A stretch of 64,000 nucleotides of DNA from UBA5336 sp964492485 (GCA_964492485.1 CAZBKM010000005.1:1-64000), one strand, 5' to 3'. Positions 24,833 to 34,097 are shown, counted from the first letter of the stretch. The notes: generated from the letters alone by a model not told the origin. A program made the numbers and translations.

Positions 24833-25519
24833 ATGTCCGCACCGAAGACCATCCTGCTTGTGGACGACGACGGCGACATGCGTGCGGCGCTGGCGGAACA
24901 GTTCGATGTTCATGACGGCTTTGCCACGCTGGAGGCGGCCACCGCTGCGGAGGGCATTTCCCGCGCGCTGGCCGAACGTGTCGACCTGATCCTGCTGGAT
25001 GTGGATCTGCCCGACATGGACGGGCGGGAGGCCTGCAAGCAATTACGGGCAAAAGGCGTGAACACGCCGATCGTCATGCTGACCGGGCATGGCACCGATG
25101 CTGACACGATCCTCGGGCTGGAGTCCGGTGCGAATGATTATGTGACGAAGCCCTTCCGGTTTTCGGTATTGCTGGCGCGCGTGCGGGCCCAGCTTCGGTC
25201 GTTCGAACAGACCGACGACGCCGTCTTCCAGATCGGGCCCTACGAGTTCCGTCCGTCCATGAAGATGCTGCAGCAGGGCGAAAGCCGGAAGATCCGGCTG
25301 ACCGAAAAGGAAACCAACATCCTCAAGTATCTGTATCGCGCCGGCGGAAAGACCGTGGTTCGGGAAGAGCTGCTTTCGGAGGTGTGGGGCTACAACGCCA
25401 ATGTCACCACCCACACGCTGGAAACCCATGTCTATCGCCTTCGCCAGAAGATCGAAACCGATCCTTCCAGGGCGCGGCTGCTGCTGACGGAGACGGGCGG
25501 CTACCGCCTTCAATCCTGA
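24833..25519 (+). CDS. cenR: OmpR-family response regulator, CenR-like
   Basis: 228-residue two-component regulator. The receiver has the acidic pair D11-D12, phosphoacceptor Asp56 in LILLDVDLPDMDG, and the conserved Thr/Lys (MLTGHG, TKPFRF). The C-terminal winged helix has LTEKETNILKYLYRAGGK, EVWGYNANVTTHTLETHVYRLRQKIE and GGYRL. The run SGANDYVTKPFRFSVLLAR and the linker closely match CenR/OtpR-type regulators of envelope integrity in Alphaproteobacteria. The cognate kinase CenK is not adjacent. Its end overlaps the convergent hpt end by 10 bases. Confidence 0.8.
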   Translation: MSAPKTILLVDDDGDMRAALAEQFDVHDGFATLEAATAAEGISRALAERVDLILLDVDLPDMDGREACKQLRAKGVNTPIVMLTGHGTDADTILGLESGANDYVTKPFRFSVLLARVRAQLRSFEQTDDAVFQIGPYEFRPSMKMLQQGESRKIRLTEKETNILKYLYRAGGKTVVREELLSEVWGYNANVTTHTLETHVYRLRQKIETDPSRARLLLTETGGYRLQS

Positions 25520-26046
25520 GACGGGCCGTTCACGGCACCAATGAAGGGCAGACCGCGGTAGCGGCCGGCATCGTCCATGCCGTATCCCACCAGAAACCGG
25601 TCCGGCGCTTCCAGGGCGTGCTCGTCGAGGCCCGCTTCGGGCGCGCCCGGTTTCAGCGCCAGCGCGCAACAGATGGCCTCGCGCGCACCCTTTGCGAGCA
25701 GGTGCTTGCGCGCATAGGCCAGGGTGCGCCCGGTGTCGAAGACATCATCCAGGATCAGAACGCCCCGTCCGTCCACGGGACGCGAGACGTCGGCGCGGAC
25801 CACCACGCGGCCGGTGCTCTCGCGCGCGTCGCGGTAGCTTTCGAGCCAGAGGGCGTCCAGCAGGGGGTGAACGCCGCGTCGGGCGAGCGCCTTCATCAGG
25901 TCGCTGGTGAAGGGGGTGGCACCGATCAGTACCGAGACCACGGTCCACTCGCCAGCCAGCCGCGGGACCAGGCGGTCTGCAAGCGAGTCGATGGCCGCCA
26001 TCAGTGTGGCTTCGTCGATGACGCAGTCGATCCCCGCGGCGGTCAT
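25510..26046 (-). CDS. hpt: Hypoxanthine phosphoribosyltransferase
   Basis: Purine salvage: converts hypoxanthine (or guanine) with PRPP to the nucleotide. The 178-residue protein has the PRPP-binding motif GVLILDDVFDTGRTL, an early flexible-loop segment LESYRDARESTGRVVVRADV, and the C-terminal VGYGMDDAGRYRGLPFIG (base-binding). It overlaps the zinc-ribbon gene start side by 4 bases, so the two are likely cotranscribed. Confidence 0.92.
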   Translation of the reverse strand: MTAAGIDCVIDEATLMAAIDSLADRLVPRLAGEWTVVSVLIGATPFTSDLMKALARRGVHPLLDALWLESYRDARESTGRVVVRADVSRPVDGRGVLILDDVFDTGRTLAYARKHLLAKGAREAICCALALKPGAPEAGLDEHALEAPDRFLVGYGMDDAGRYRGLPFIGAVNGPSQD

Positions 26047-26732
26047 CCTGTTCCGGCCTCTGCGGTGTCTCCGGCGGGCGTGCGCGGGGCGGGCATCGCG
26101 TTCTTCGGGACGAAACGCAGATCGAGGGCGTAGGATTCCGGCGGGGGATTGTCCATCACGGCCTCGAACCGTCCGGTCTCTCCCGGCGAGAGTGTGGCGG
26201 GCGCGACCTTTGCGTGGAGGACCGCCACCTCGCGGCCGAAATCGTCACGCAGACCGATCCGAACCGCTGGCGCCGTACGTGCCACGCGCCCGCTGTTGCG
26301 GACAACGCCGCGCACCGTCAGGACCGGTTTCGTGCCCTGTAGCTCGCGCATCCGTTCGACATCTGCGAATTCGACACCGAACCGGTTCACCTCGAGCCCG
26401 GCGCGCTGGAACAGGCTGGCGCTTTCGGGCCAGACGCGGACCACCTCGTTGCGCATGAGGATAGCGCCAGCGAGCGCGCTGACGAAAAGGCCGCCCGTCA
26501 CGCTCCAGACCAGGGTTGCGGCCATGCGGTTTCGCCGGCGTTGGCGCAGGCTTCGCGCTTCGAGATAGCGTTCATGGGCTGCCTTGGCGCCTGCTGCGCC
26601 GGCCTCGCTGCCCTCCGGATACACCGTCCAGGCATGACGGCAGGCCGGACAGCGTACCTCCCGCCCCTCGACCGGAATGCGGGCCTCTTCCGTATAGTAC
26701 TGGGTTTCGCAGGCCGGGCAGGTGAGGATCAT
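26043..26732 (-). CDS. Zinc-ribbon membrane protein (MJ0042 motif, DUF3426-like)
   Basis: 229 residues. The N-terminal zinc ribbon has CxxC pairs (C5/C8 and C28/C31; MILTCPACETQYY, VRCPACRHAW), then a basic linker and one membrane helix (LVWSVTGGLFVSALAGAILM, about 75-94). The periplasmic domain contains LTVRGVVRNSGRVARTAPAVRIGLRD. Such proteins lie next to ftsE in many Alphaproteobacteria; the function is unknown. Here it is divergent from ftsE with 88 bases between starts. Confidence 0.82.
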   Translation of the reverse strand: MILTCPACETQYYTEEARIPVEGREVRCPACRHAWTVYPEGSEAGAAGAKAAHERYLEARSLRQRRRNRMAATLVWSVTGGLFVSALAGAILMRNEVVRVWPESASLFQRAGLEVNRFGVEFADVERMRELQGTKPVLTVRGVVRNSGRVARTAPAVRIGLRDDFGREVAVLHAKVAPATLSPGETGRFEAVMDNPPPESYALDLRFVPKNAMPAPRTPAGDTAEAGTG

Positions 26733-26820
26733 GGCTTGGTTATTCGCGCAATTCGCCCCATTGGTCTATGCTCCGGCGTGGCTTCGGGCGCCACGATCAG
26801 CAGGATCATCGGACGGATCC

Positions 26821-27537
26821 ATGGGACCACGCTCACCTGACCTTTTTGGCGATCATGCGGTACGCCTCGACGAGGTCAGCCTGCAATACGACAGCAGCGA
26901 GGATGTGCTCGCCGGCGTGAACATGGCGCTCAAGCCGGGTAGCTTCACCTTTCTCACCGGGCCGTCTGGCGCCGGAAAGACCACGCTCCTCAAGCTCATC
27001 TACCTGGCGATGCCGCCGACGCGTGGGGAAATCTCGCTGTTCGGCCGTCGAACCCGCGACCTGACCCGCAACCAGGTGGCGACCCTTCGGCGGCGTATCG
27101 GCATCGTCTTCCAGGAGTTCAGGCTGCTCGACCACCTTACGGCCTATGAGAATGCCGCGCTTCCCCTCCGTGTCACCGGCCGGAAGGACTCCGACTACCG
27201 CACGGATGTCGAGGAGCTTCTGCGCTGGGTCGGGCTCGGCGGTCGACTTGAGGCCTATCCCCATACGCTTTCTGGCGGCGAGCAGCAGCGCGTCGCCATC
27301 GCCCGTGCCCTGGTCAACAAGCCGGATCTGCTGATCGCCGACGAGCCCACCGGCAATGTCGATCCGGAGATGGCCGGGAGGCTCATGCACCTGTTCACCG
27401 AATTGAATCGCCGCCTCGGCACGACCGTCCTGATCGCCAGTCACGATCTCGGGCTGATCCGGTCCATGGAGGCGCCGGTCCTGAGGTTGCAGCATGGGCT
27501 GATCGCGCGCGACGTGGAGTTCGGAGCCGACGCATGA
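26821..27537 (+). CDS. ftsE: Cell-division ABC ATPase FtsE
   Basis: 238-residue ATPase that works with FtsX to activate septal peptidoglycan hydrolysis. Walker A is GPSGAGKTT (47-55), the Q-loop VFQEFRLLDHLTAYENAALPLRV is FtsE-type, the signature is LSGGEQQRVAIARAL and Walker B is LLIADEPTGNVD; SHD is the His switch. ATG at 26821 is preferred; the frame is open 33 codons upstream without FtsE similarity. Overlaps ftsX by 4 bases. Confidence 0.95.
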   Translation: MGPRSPDLFGDHAVRLDEVSLQYDSSEDVLAGVNMALKPGSFTFLTGPSGAGKTTLLKLIYLAMPPTRGEISLFGRRTRDLTRNQVATLRRRIGIVFQEFRLLDHLTAYENAALPLRVTGRKDSDYRTDVEELLRWVGLGGRLEAYPHTLSGGEQQRVAIARALVNKPDLLIADEPTGNVDPEMAGRLMHLFTELNRRLGTTVLIASHDLGLIRSMEAPVLRLQHGLIARDVEFGADA

Positions 27538-28403
27538 GGCAAGACACGTCGCTGCTGCCCGAGCGCGACGCCCGCGAGGCGGCCCTGTTCTTCGTCGTTG
27601 CTGCGTTGTGCTTCCTGGCGGCGCTGGCCGCCCTTTCGGCGAAGGCCAGCTACAGCGCTGCGAAGGACTGGAGCGAGGCTGTCCAGGGCGAGTTCACCAT
27701 CCGGTTGCGTGACACCGACCGGCGGGCGGCGGACGAGGCCCTCAACCTGGTGCGCGCCACGGATGGGGTGGTCAGTGCCCGCCTGCTCGACCGCGACGAG
27801 ATCACCCGGCTTCTGGAGCCCAGCTTCGGGCGGGGTGGCTTGCCGGCTGGCCTGCCGCTGCCGGACATACTGGCGGTGCGCGGCGAAACGGACGCCACCG
27901 ACCTCGACGCGCGGTTGTCCGATCGGTTGAGGGGTGCGGGTCTCGATGCCGTGGTGGATGCCCATGCCGATTGGGCCAGCGACGTCGCCCGGGCCCTCGG
28001 CATCGTAAGGGTGAGCGCCCTGTCCGTGGTGGCGCTTCTTGTCGCTACGGCGCTGTCGGTCATCGCCTTCGCCACACATGCTGCGCTTCTCGCGCGGCGT
28101 GACATTGTCGATGTCCTGCACCTGTCGGGGGCGACGGACCGCTACATCGCCCGCCTGTTCGAGCGACGCTTCTGGATGCTTGGCCTGCGGGCAGGTGTCG
28201 TAGGGGCACTGTTCGCCCTGGGCGGCGCCGCCCTGGCACTGTTTTTCGCTTCGTCGAGCAGTGGCCGAAGCGGCCTGCTGCCGGAACTGGGGCTAGACCT
28301 TCAGGATCTGACCATCCTGCTGTCGACGCCCGTCGTTGCTGCGATCGCCGCCCGGCTCGCCGCCCGGTTTACCGTGATGCGCGCCTTGCGGGCGTCCAGC
28401 TAG
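27534..28403 (+). CDS. ftsX: Cell-division permease FtsX
   Basis: 289-residue inner-membrane partner of FtsE. There are four membrane segments: near 17-37, about 159-182, 220-245 and the C-terminal 260-280. The large periplasmic loop between the first two contains FTIRLRDTDRRAADEALNLV and LLEPSFGRGG. The FtsX segment VSALSVVALLVATALSVIAFATHAALLARRDIVDVLHLSGATDRYIARLFERRF is readable as the conserved block. Divergent from E. coli FtsX as usual for the class. Confidence 0.9.
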   Translation: MRQDTSLLPERDAREAALFFVVAALCFLAALAALSAKASYSAAKDWSEAVQGEFTIRLRDTDRRAADEALNLVRATDGVVSARLLDRDEITRLLEPSFGRGGLPAGLPLPDILAVRGETDATDLDARLSDRLRGAGLDAVVDAHADWASDVARALGIVRVSALSVVALLVATALSVIAFATHAALLARRDIVDVLHLSGATDRYIARLFERRFWMLGLRAGVVGALFALGGAALALFFASSSSGRSGLLPELGLDLQDLTILLSTPVVAAIAARLAARFTVMRALRASS

Positions 28404-28406
28404 ACC

Positions 28407-29012
28407 ATGGCCAGGACCAGACGCCGTACACGTCCCGCCCTGCTCGGCGCTGTTCTTGCGGCGCTGGCGCTCGTCGCGGTACTCGATCTTCTGGCGTTCC
28501 GGGCCCGGGTCGAGCGGCTGACGCCCCCCGAGCGGATTGCGGCTGACGGGATCGTGGTGCTGACCGGCGGGTCGGGGATGCGGATCACGGAGGGTCTTCG
28601 TCTGCTCGAGGTGGGGGAAGGCCGGCGCCTTCTGATCTCAGGGGTGAACCCCTCCATCGGCATGGACGAGGTGGCCGCTCGGGTTGGCGGGGCGCCGGAT
28701 CTGTTCGCCTGCTGCGTGGATCTGGGCTACCGGGCGGAATCGACGCTCGGCAACGGCAGCGAAGCGGCGGACTGGGCGCAGTCGAACGGGTTTCGCCGGC
28801 TCGCCATCGTTACGTCGGACTACCACATGCCGCGCACCCTTCTGGTTCTCGGTGATGCCATGCCGGGTCGAACGCTCGTTGCGGTTCCGGTGCGCACGCG
28901 GATCGATCCGGCACGCACCTTCACCGACCCGCGCTCCTTTCGGGGCGTCGTCCGGGAATGGGCCAAATGGCGCGTGACGACCCTGGTTCGACTGACTAGA
29001 CAAATGACATGA
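28407..29012 (+). CDS. DUF218/YdcF-like membrane-anchored protein
   Basis: 201 residues with an N-terminal anchor (LLGAVLAALALVAVLDLLAF) and a DUF218 domain: DGIVVLTGGSGMRITEGLRLLEVGEGRRLLISG, split in the family as IVVLTGG and LLISG. NGSEAADWAQSNGFRRLAIVTSDYHMPRTLLVL follows, with the conserved T-S-D-Y-H-M-R core. DUF218 proteins (SanA, ElyC) act in envelope maintenance. It follows ftsX by 3 bases and overlaps plsC by 4. Confidence 0.85.
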   Translation: MARTRRRTRPALLGAVLAALALVAVLDLLAFRARVERLTPPERIAADGIVVLTGGSGMRITEGLRLLEVGEGRRLLISGVNPSIGMDEVAARVGGAPDLFACCVDLGYRAESTLGNGSEAADWAQSNGFRRLAIVTSDYHMPRTLLVLGDAMPGRTLVAVPVRTRIDPARTFTDPRSFRGVVREWAKWRVTTLVRLTRQMT

Positions 29013-29767
29013 CCTATCTGCGGACGGCGCTTTTCCTGGTGTGGATGTATGGCGGCCTGCTCGTCCTCGGTGTCGTGTGGCTGCCGTCCCTGATATTGCC
29101 GCGCCGCGTGGCGATGGCTGGTATCCGGCTGTTCGCGAGGCATGTCCGGCTCGGCCTGGCCTGGATCGTGGGCGCACCGACGGAGATCCGGGGCGTACAC
29201 AACCTCCCAGATGGGCCAATCCTCTATGCCGGAAAGCATCAGTGCATGTGGGACGTCTTCATCCCGGTCCTGCTGCGCGCGGACCCGGCCATCATCATGA
29301 AGCGCGAGCTGAACTGGTATCCCGTCTTCGGCTGGTACGCCCTGAAGACCGCCATGATCCCGATCGACCGGGCCGGTGCCGGTCGCACCCTGCGGCGAAT
29401 GGTGACGGCCGCGAAGGCGCGCGTCGGAGCGGGTCGCGACGTGGTGATCTTTCCCGAGGGGACGCGGCACCCACCCGGTGCGGTGGTCGGGTATTTCTCG
29501 GCCGGAACAGGTGCGTTGTATCGGGCGCTCGACGTACCGGTGGTGCCTGTCGCGACGAATTCGGGCCTGTGCTGGCCGGCGCGTGGGGTGCTTCGCCGGC
29601 CGGGGCGGGTCGTGTACGAGATCCTTCCCCCCATTGCCCCTGGCCTGGAGCGCCGCGAGATGATGGCCCGTCTCGAGGCGGCGCTCGAGCCGGCATCGGC
29701 CCGCCTCCTCGACGAGGGGTTGGAGGCGCAGGGCCGCACGAAGACCGATCTGGGGCTTGCGGCATGA
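29009..29767 (+). CDS. plsC: 1-acyl-glycerol-3-phosphate acyltransferase
   Basis: Acylates lysophosphatidic acid to phosphatidic acid at the inner membrane. The 252-residue protein has an N-terminal hydrophobic segment and the HX4D motif KHQCMWD (about 76-82). The substrate-binding FPEGTRHPPGA block (about 151-161) is followed by VVPVATNSGLCWPARG. Overlaps both neighbours by 4 bases in the ftsE-ftsX-DUF218-plsC-DUF2125-glycosylase run. Confidence 0.92.
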   Translation: MTYLRTALFLVWMYGGLLVLGVVWLPSLILPRRVAMAGIRLFARHVRLGLAWIVGAPTEIRGVHNLPDGPILYAGKHQCMWDVFIPVLLRADPAIIMKRELNWYPVFGWYALKTAMIPIDRAGAGRTLRRMVTAAKARVGAGRDVVIFPEGTRHPPGAVVGYFSAGTGALYRALDVPVVPVATNSGLCWPARGVLRRPGRVVYEILPPIAPGLERREMMARLEAALEPASARLLDEGLEAQGRTKTDLGLAA

Positions 29768-30768
29768 ACCGGCGCGTCCGCCGCCGCGGGCTCTACCTGC
29801 CCTTCATCCTGCTGGGCGTCCTGATCGCCGCCTATTCCGCCTATTGGCTCTGGGCGCGGAGCCAGCTTGCCGCAGCGGTCGACGGATGGATCGCCTCGCA
29901 GCGTGCGGCCGGGGTCGAGGTCGGTTACGAATCGCGCAGGCTGGGCGGTTATCCCTATCGGTTCGCCCTGCGCGTGGAAGGGCCTCGCCTGTCGGATCCG
30001 CGCAGCGGACAGACCTGGCAGGGCGAGCGCCTGGACCTGGTGATGCAGCCCTGGAACTGGCGCCACGTGATCGTTCGCGCGCCGGGCCTCAACCGGATCG
30101 ACACCGGTCGCGACGTGATCGAGCTCGACATCGGGACCGGATCGGCCGCAAGCCTGTCCTGGACCCCGACGGGCCTTCGCCGACTGTCGGTGTCTCTGGA
30201 CGAGGTGGCAGCCCGGCGCAATCGCGCCCCCGTCGTCTCGGGACAGGATCTGGAGCTGCATCTCCGCCCGCCGCCCTCCGCGCCGGACCTGCTGCAGGTT
30301 CAGGCGAGCTGGCAGGAGCTGACCCTCGCGGATCGGGTCCCCGAACTGGACTTCCTGGGGCGGGATCTGGGGCCGTCGATCCTCCGGATGGAAGCAACGA
30401 AGGCCTGGCGCGCCTTGGGCACGGCCAAGGATCTGGCGGAAGTGCCCGACGTGCTGCTTGCCCTTGGGGGAGAAGTCAGGGTGCCGCAACTGATCCTCGA
30501 CTGGGGGCCGGCCCGGCTGGGCGCCAGAGGGGAGATCGCTCTGGGTCCCGACGGGGCCCTTGTGGGCGATGTCGGTCTGCGGCTGGAGGATGCCGGCGCC
30601 CTTCTCGACGCGCTTCGCCAGGCGGGTCGCCTGACGCCCGAACTCGAGCGCGGCGTTACCGCCGTGGGCGCCGCGTCGCGCGATGGCCGGTTTCTCGACC
30701 TGTCGGTTCGCGATGGCGGGGTCTATTTCCTCGGCCAGAGGGTCGCCGACATGCCGGCGGTCTTATGA
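29764..30768 (+). CDS. DUF2125 protein
   Basis: 334-residue conserved alphaproteobacterial envelope protein of unknown function. The N-terminal anchor LYLPFILLGVLIAAYSAYWLWA is followed by GWIASQRAAGVEVGYESRRLGGYPYRFALRVEGPRL (family core, residues about 41-76), beta-rich AsmA-like repeats, and the ending GGVYFLGQRVADMPAVL. ATG at 29764 overlaps the plsC stop (ATGA). The frame is open far upstream, inside plsC, without meaning. Confidence 0.85.
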   Translation: MNRRVRRRGLYLPFILLGVLIAAYSAYWLWARSQLAAAVDGWIASQRAAGVEVGYESRRLGGYPYRFALRVEGPRLSDPRSGQTWQGERLDLVMQPWNWRHVIVRAPGLNRIDTGRDVIELDIGTGSAASLSWTPTGLRRLSVSLDEVAARRNRAPVVSGQDLELHLRPPPSAPDLLQVQASWQELTLADRVPELDFLGRDLGPSILRMEATKAWRALGTAKDLAEVPDVLLALGGEVRVPQLILDWGPARLGARGEIALGPDGALVGDVGLRLEDAGALLDALRQAGRLTPELERGVTAVGAASRDGRFLDLSVRDGGVYFLGQRVADMPAVL

Positions 30769-31391
30769 CCGTCCCTGCCGCAGAGGTCCTTGTGGCCGCC
30801 TGCGAGGCGTTGGCGGCCCGCGACCCTGCCTTGAGCCGCGCTTATGCCGCCCGCGGCGTGCCGGCCTGGCGTGCGGCGCCGGCAACCTATGCGACGCTTG
30901 CGCGGCTGGTCGTCTTTCAACAGATCTCCACCACAGCCGGCGCGGCGATCTGGCAGCGGATGGAGCAGGCATTCCCGACGGTCGAAGCGGAAACGATTCT
31001 GGGCGCCGAAGACGAGATGCTGCGCCGCTGCGGCCTGTCGCGCCCGAAACGGAGCCACCTGAAAGCGATCGCCGAAGCGTGCGTGACCGGCGTGCTGGAC
31101 CCCAGGGCGGTCGCGGACGCCCCCGCCGAAACGGCCCATGCGACGCTCGTGTCCGTGCGGGGGATAGGTCCCTGGACGGCCAACCTGTTTCGACTGTATG
31201 CCGCGGGTGATCTCGACGCCTTCCCGCGGGGCGATGTCGGCCTTTTGGAGAGCCACCGGCAGGTGTCGGGCGCGGCAGACCGGCTGGACCGGCCCGCATT
31301 CGACGCCTTGGCCGAGGGTTGGCGCCCCTATCGCGGCGTGGCGGCCCATCTCCTGTGGGACTGGCTCAACCACCAGCGCCGGACCCGATGA
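30765..31391 (+). CDS. DNA-3-methyladenine glycosylase II-like HhH-GPD protein
   Basis: 208-residue base-excision glycosylase. LVVFQQISTTAGAAIWQRM, RRCGLSRPKRSHLKAIAEA, the helix-hairpin-helix SVRGIGPWTANLFRLYA and the catalytic Asp in FPRGDVGLLE are all present. AlkA-type enzymes remove alkylated purines. ATG at 30765 overlaps the DUF2125 stop. Last gene of the plsC operon; the link to lipid genes is probably positional only. Confidence 0.9.
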   Translation: MTVPAAEVLVAACEALAARDPALSRAYAARGVPAWRAAPATYATLARLVVFQQISTTAGAAIWQRMEQAFPTVEAETILGAEDEMLRRCGLSRPKRSHLKAIAEACVTGVLDPRAVADAPAETAHATLVSVRGIGPWTANLFRLYAAGDLDAFPRGDVGLLESHRQVSGAADRLDRPAFDALAEGWRPYRGVAAHLLWDWLNHQRRTR

Positions 31392-31447
31392 GTGCTTGCA
31401 CGCTCCGGGGGACTCGCGATCGGGGCTTCGCCCCGGCGCGGATCTGT

Positions 31448-31478
31448 CATAATTATGTAGCCGGGAATCGTGTACACG
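31448..31478. promoter_or_regulatory. Twin 10-bp palindromes upstream of the HNH gene
   Basis: CATAATTATG (31448-31457) and CGTGTACACG (31469-31478) are both perfect palindromes with centres 21 bp apart. They lie about 80-110 bases before the ATG of the HNH gene, in a 165-bp gap. A GC hairpin (CGGGG CTTCG CCCCG, around 31416-31430) sits just upstream and may end the preceding operon. An operator or overlapping promoter is possible but unproven. Confidence 0.35.
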
Positions 31479-31556
31479 GGGCTCGATAACGGAGGACAGG
31501 CGCTTTCACCTGGTTCGCTCGCCATAACACGACCGCCATCGCCGGAGGACGGCACC

Positions 31557-32120
31557 ATGGCTGAGGTCGTCAAGACACCGCCCAACGGGCGCCCCGCCCT
31601 GGTGTTGAACGCCGATTTCCGGCCCCTGAGCTATTATCCCCTGTCTCTCTGGCCCTGGCAGGAGGTCGTCAAGGCGGTCTTTCTCGACCGTGTCGATGTC
31701 ATTGCGGAATACGACTGGGTCGTGCGTTCCCCGTCCTTCGAGATGCGGCTTCCCAGTGTCATCGCCCTGCGTGAATTCGTCCGCCAGGATCGTCCACCGG
31801 CGTTCACGCGCTTCAACCTGTTCCTGCGTGACGGCTTTGCCTGCGTCTATTGCGGTTCGCCGGAGGACCTGACCTTCGATCATGTCATCCCGCGGTCGAA
31901 GGGGGGGCGGACGTCGTGGGACAACATCGCCACCGCCTGTTCGCGGTGCAATCTGCGCAAAGGCGGACGAACGCCGCGAGAGGCGGACATGCACATGGCA
32001 CGCCGCCCGCGCCGCCCAACCAATCATCAGCTTCAGGACATGGGCCGACGGTTCCCGCCCAACTACCTCCACGAGACGTGGATGGATTATCTGTATTGGG
32101 ACATCGAGCTGGAAAGTTGA
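31557..32120 (+). CDS. HNH endonuclease family protein
   Basis: 187 residues. The N-terminal VLNADFRPLSYYPLSLWPWQEVVKAVFLDRVDV is typical of a conserved bacterial HNH family. The nuclease core is CVYCGSPEDLTFDHVIPRSKGGRTSWDNIATACSRCNLRKGG read in pieces: CxxC, the DHVIP His, the N-A-C-x-x-C-N end. Two CxxC pairs would bind a structural zinc. The family is widespread and chromosomal and its role is unclear. Good ribosome-binding site (GGAGGAC). No restriction partner is nearby. Confidence 0.88.
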   Translation: MAEVVKTPPNGRPALVLNADFRPLSYYPLSLWPWQEVVKAVFLDRVDVIAEYDWVVRSPSFEMRLPSVIALREFVRQDRPPAFTRFNLFLRDGFACVYCGSPEDLTFDHVIPRSKGGRTSWDNIATACSRCNLRKGGRTPREADMHMARRPRRPTNHQLQDMGRRFPPNYLHETWMDYLYWDIELES

Positions 32121-32300
32121 CGCGCCTGATGGCCATTGCCGGGAGAGCCGCTGTCCAGCGTTCGTCGATTTAAGCGAATCTTTGCCTGTCTGGGATAGCC
32201 GTCCACGCGGAGCGGCGCGCGATCTGCGTCGCAGAAAGCCTTGCCCACGGCTGGCGGCCTCGCCATGCTACGGGCGGTTGATCTGGTTGGAGGCGCGCTG

Positions 32301-34097
32301 ATGGGACTCTTGCAGGATGTTCGCATGACGGCACGGACCGTGCTCGGTCTACGCCGAACCCTCAAATGGGTTGGGGACATCGATCCGGAGTCCGAGAACC
32401 TCGTTCCCGATGATATCGAAGCGACGGTGGACCGCCACGGCGCCAATGTCGTGTTCCGGTTCGAGGGCCAGCTGACGACCTATGACGAGTTCGAGGCCCG
32501 TGCGAACAGCATCGCCCATTGGGCGCTGGCGGAAGGTCTGAAGCCGGGCGACTGCGTGGCGCTGTTCATGGAAAACCGCCCCGATTATGTCGCCGTCTGG
32601 TTCGGCCTCTCGAAGGTTGGCGTCGTGACCGCGCTGATCAATTCGAATCTCGGTGACAATGCACTCGCCCACTGCATCAACATTGCCGACGCCAAGGCCG
32701 TCGTCATGGGTGGCGAGCAGCATGACCAGCTTCAGAGTGCGCGGCCCTTCCTGACCGGCACGCCAAGTTTCTGGACGCTGGGCGGGTCCGTCGCCGACGG
32801 GGTTCAGGATCTCGAGAAGACCTTGGCGACGCTTCCGTCGACGCGACCGGACCGCAGCCACCGTGCCGGCATCAAGGCCGGGGCGCTGTGTCTGTATGTC
32901 TACACGTCCGGGACGACGGGCCTGCCAAAGGCCGCGCGGCTTCCGCACGTGCGCACGCAGGGCATGATGCGAAGTTTCGTGGCGGCCTGCAAGGCAACCC
33001 CGCGCGACCGGATCTATGTGACGCTGCCACTGTACCACGGGACGGGGGGACTGTGCGGGGTCGGCCTTGCGCTGTCGGTGGGTGCCTCGATCATCCTGCG
33101 CCGGAAGTTTTCAGCCTCGGCCTTCTGGGATGAGGCCGCACGCGAAGGCGCCACGCTTTTCGCCTATATTGGCGAGCTCTGCCGCTACCTGCTCAACCAG
33201 CCGCCGCATCCAATGGAGCGGGCCCATCGGATCCGCAGCGGCTTTGGCAATGGCCTGCGCCCGGAAATCTGGGAAGCGTTCCATGAGCGTTTCGGTATTC
33301 CGTATCTTGCGGAGTTCTATGGCTCGACCGAGGGCAATGTCAGCTTCATGAACCTTGACGGAAAGGTCGGCGCCGTCGGCCGGATCCCGAGGATTCTGCG
33401 CAGGACCTATGCCAATGTGCAGATCGTGAAGTTCGACGTGGAAACGGAGTCGCCGGTTCGCGGCGCCGACGGCTTCTGCATTCCCGCGGAGGCCAATGAG
33501 GCCGGCGAAATGATCGGGCGCATCTCAAATGAGGTGCGCGAACGGTTCGAGGGCTATAACGATCCGGAGGCTACCCGGAAGAAGATCCTGCGGGATGTCT
33601 TCGAGACGGGGGACATGTGGTACCGCACGGGCGACCTCATGAAGATGGACGAGGGCGGCTGGATCTATTTCGTCGATCGCACGGGCGACACCTTCCGCTG
33701 GAAGGGCGAGAACGTCGCCACGAACGAGGTCGGGGAGGTGCTTTCCGGCTATCCCGGGATCGAGCATGCCAATGTCTACGGCGTCCAGGTCCCCGGGATG
33801 GACGGGCGCGCGGGCATGGCGGCGATCACCGCCGATGAGGGGTGTGACGTGGCTGGGTTGCATCGCTGGTTGCGCGAGCGGCTGCCGGACTATGCGGTGC
33901 CGGTGTTCCTGCGATTGCAGCGAGAGGCCGAGACTACGGGCACCTTCAAGTATCGCAAGGTGGATCTCGTCAAGGACGGCTTTGATCCGAGTGAGGTCAA
34001 CGAGCCGCTTTATTTTGCCCATCCCGAGCGCGGCGAGTATGTTCCGCTGACCCAGGACGAGTACGAAACGATCCTGGCGGGGGGCTACCGGCTTTGA
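32301..34097 (+). CDS. Long-chain acyl-CoA synthetase (FATP type)
   Basis: 598-residue AMP-forming ligase that activates fatty acids for beta-oxidation or lipid synthesis. The AMP-binding P-loop is YTSGTTGLPKAA; FYGSTEGNVSF, the YRTGDLMKMDEGGW block and the C-terminal TGTFKYRKVDLVKDGFDP Lys motif follow. FYGSTEGN and IELCRYL-like GELCRYLLNQPP fit FATP/very-long-chain synthetases. ATG at 32301 follows TTGGAGG; an in-frame upstream start at 32241 is possible. The TGA stop coincides with the edge of an inverted module B repeat. Confidence 0.92.
   Translation: MGLLQDVRMTARTVLGLRRTLKWVGDIDPESENLVPDDIEATVDRHGANVVFRFEGQLTTYDEFEARANSIAHWALAEGLKPGDCVALFMENRPDYVAVWFGLSKVGVVTALINSNLGDNALAHCINIADAKAVVMGGEQHDQLQSARPFLTGTPSFWTLGGSVADGVQDLEKTLATLPSTRPDRSHRAGIKAGALCLYVYTSGTTGLPKAARLPHVRTQGMMRSFVAACKATPRDRIYVTLPLYHGTGGLCGVGLALSVGASIILRRKFSASAFWDEAAREGATLFAYIGELCRYLLNQPPHPMERAHRIRSGFGNGLRPEIWEAFHERFGIPYLAEFYGSTEGNVSFMNLDGKVGAVGRIPRILRRTYANVQIVKFDVETESPVRGADGFCIPAEANEAGEMIGRISNEVRERFEGYNDPEATRKKILRDVFETGDMWYRTGDLMKMDEGGWIYFVDRTGDTFRWKGENVATNEVGEVLSGYPGIEHANVYGVQVPGMDGRAGMAAITADEGCDVAGLHRWLRERLPDYAVPVFLRLQREAETTGTFKYRKVDLVKDGFDPSEVNEPLYFAHPERGEYVPLTQDEYETILAGGYRL

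Noticed and set aside
31557..32120. HNH gene as part of a restriction or defence island
   Set aside because: No methyltransferase, helicase or toxin partner; the family is a stand-alone chromosomal one.
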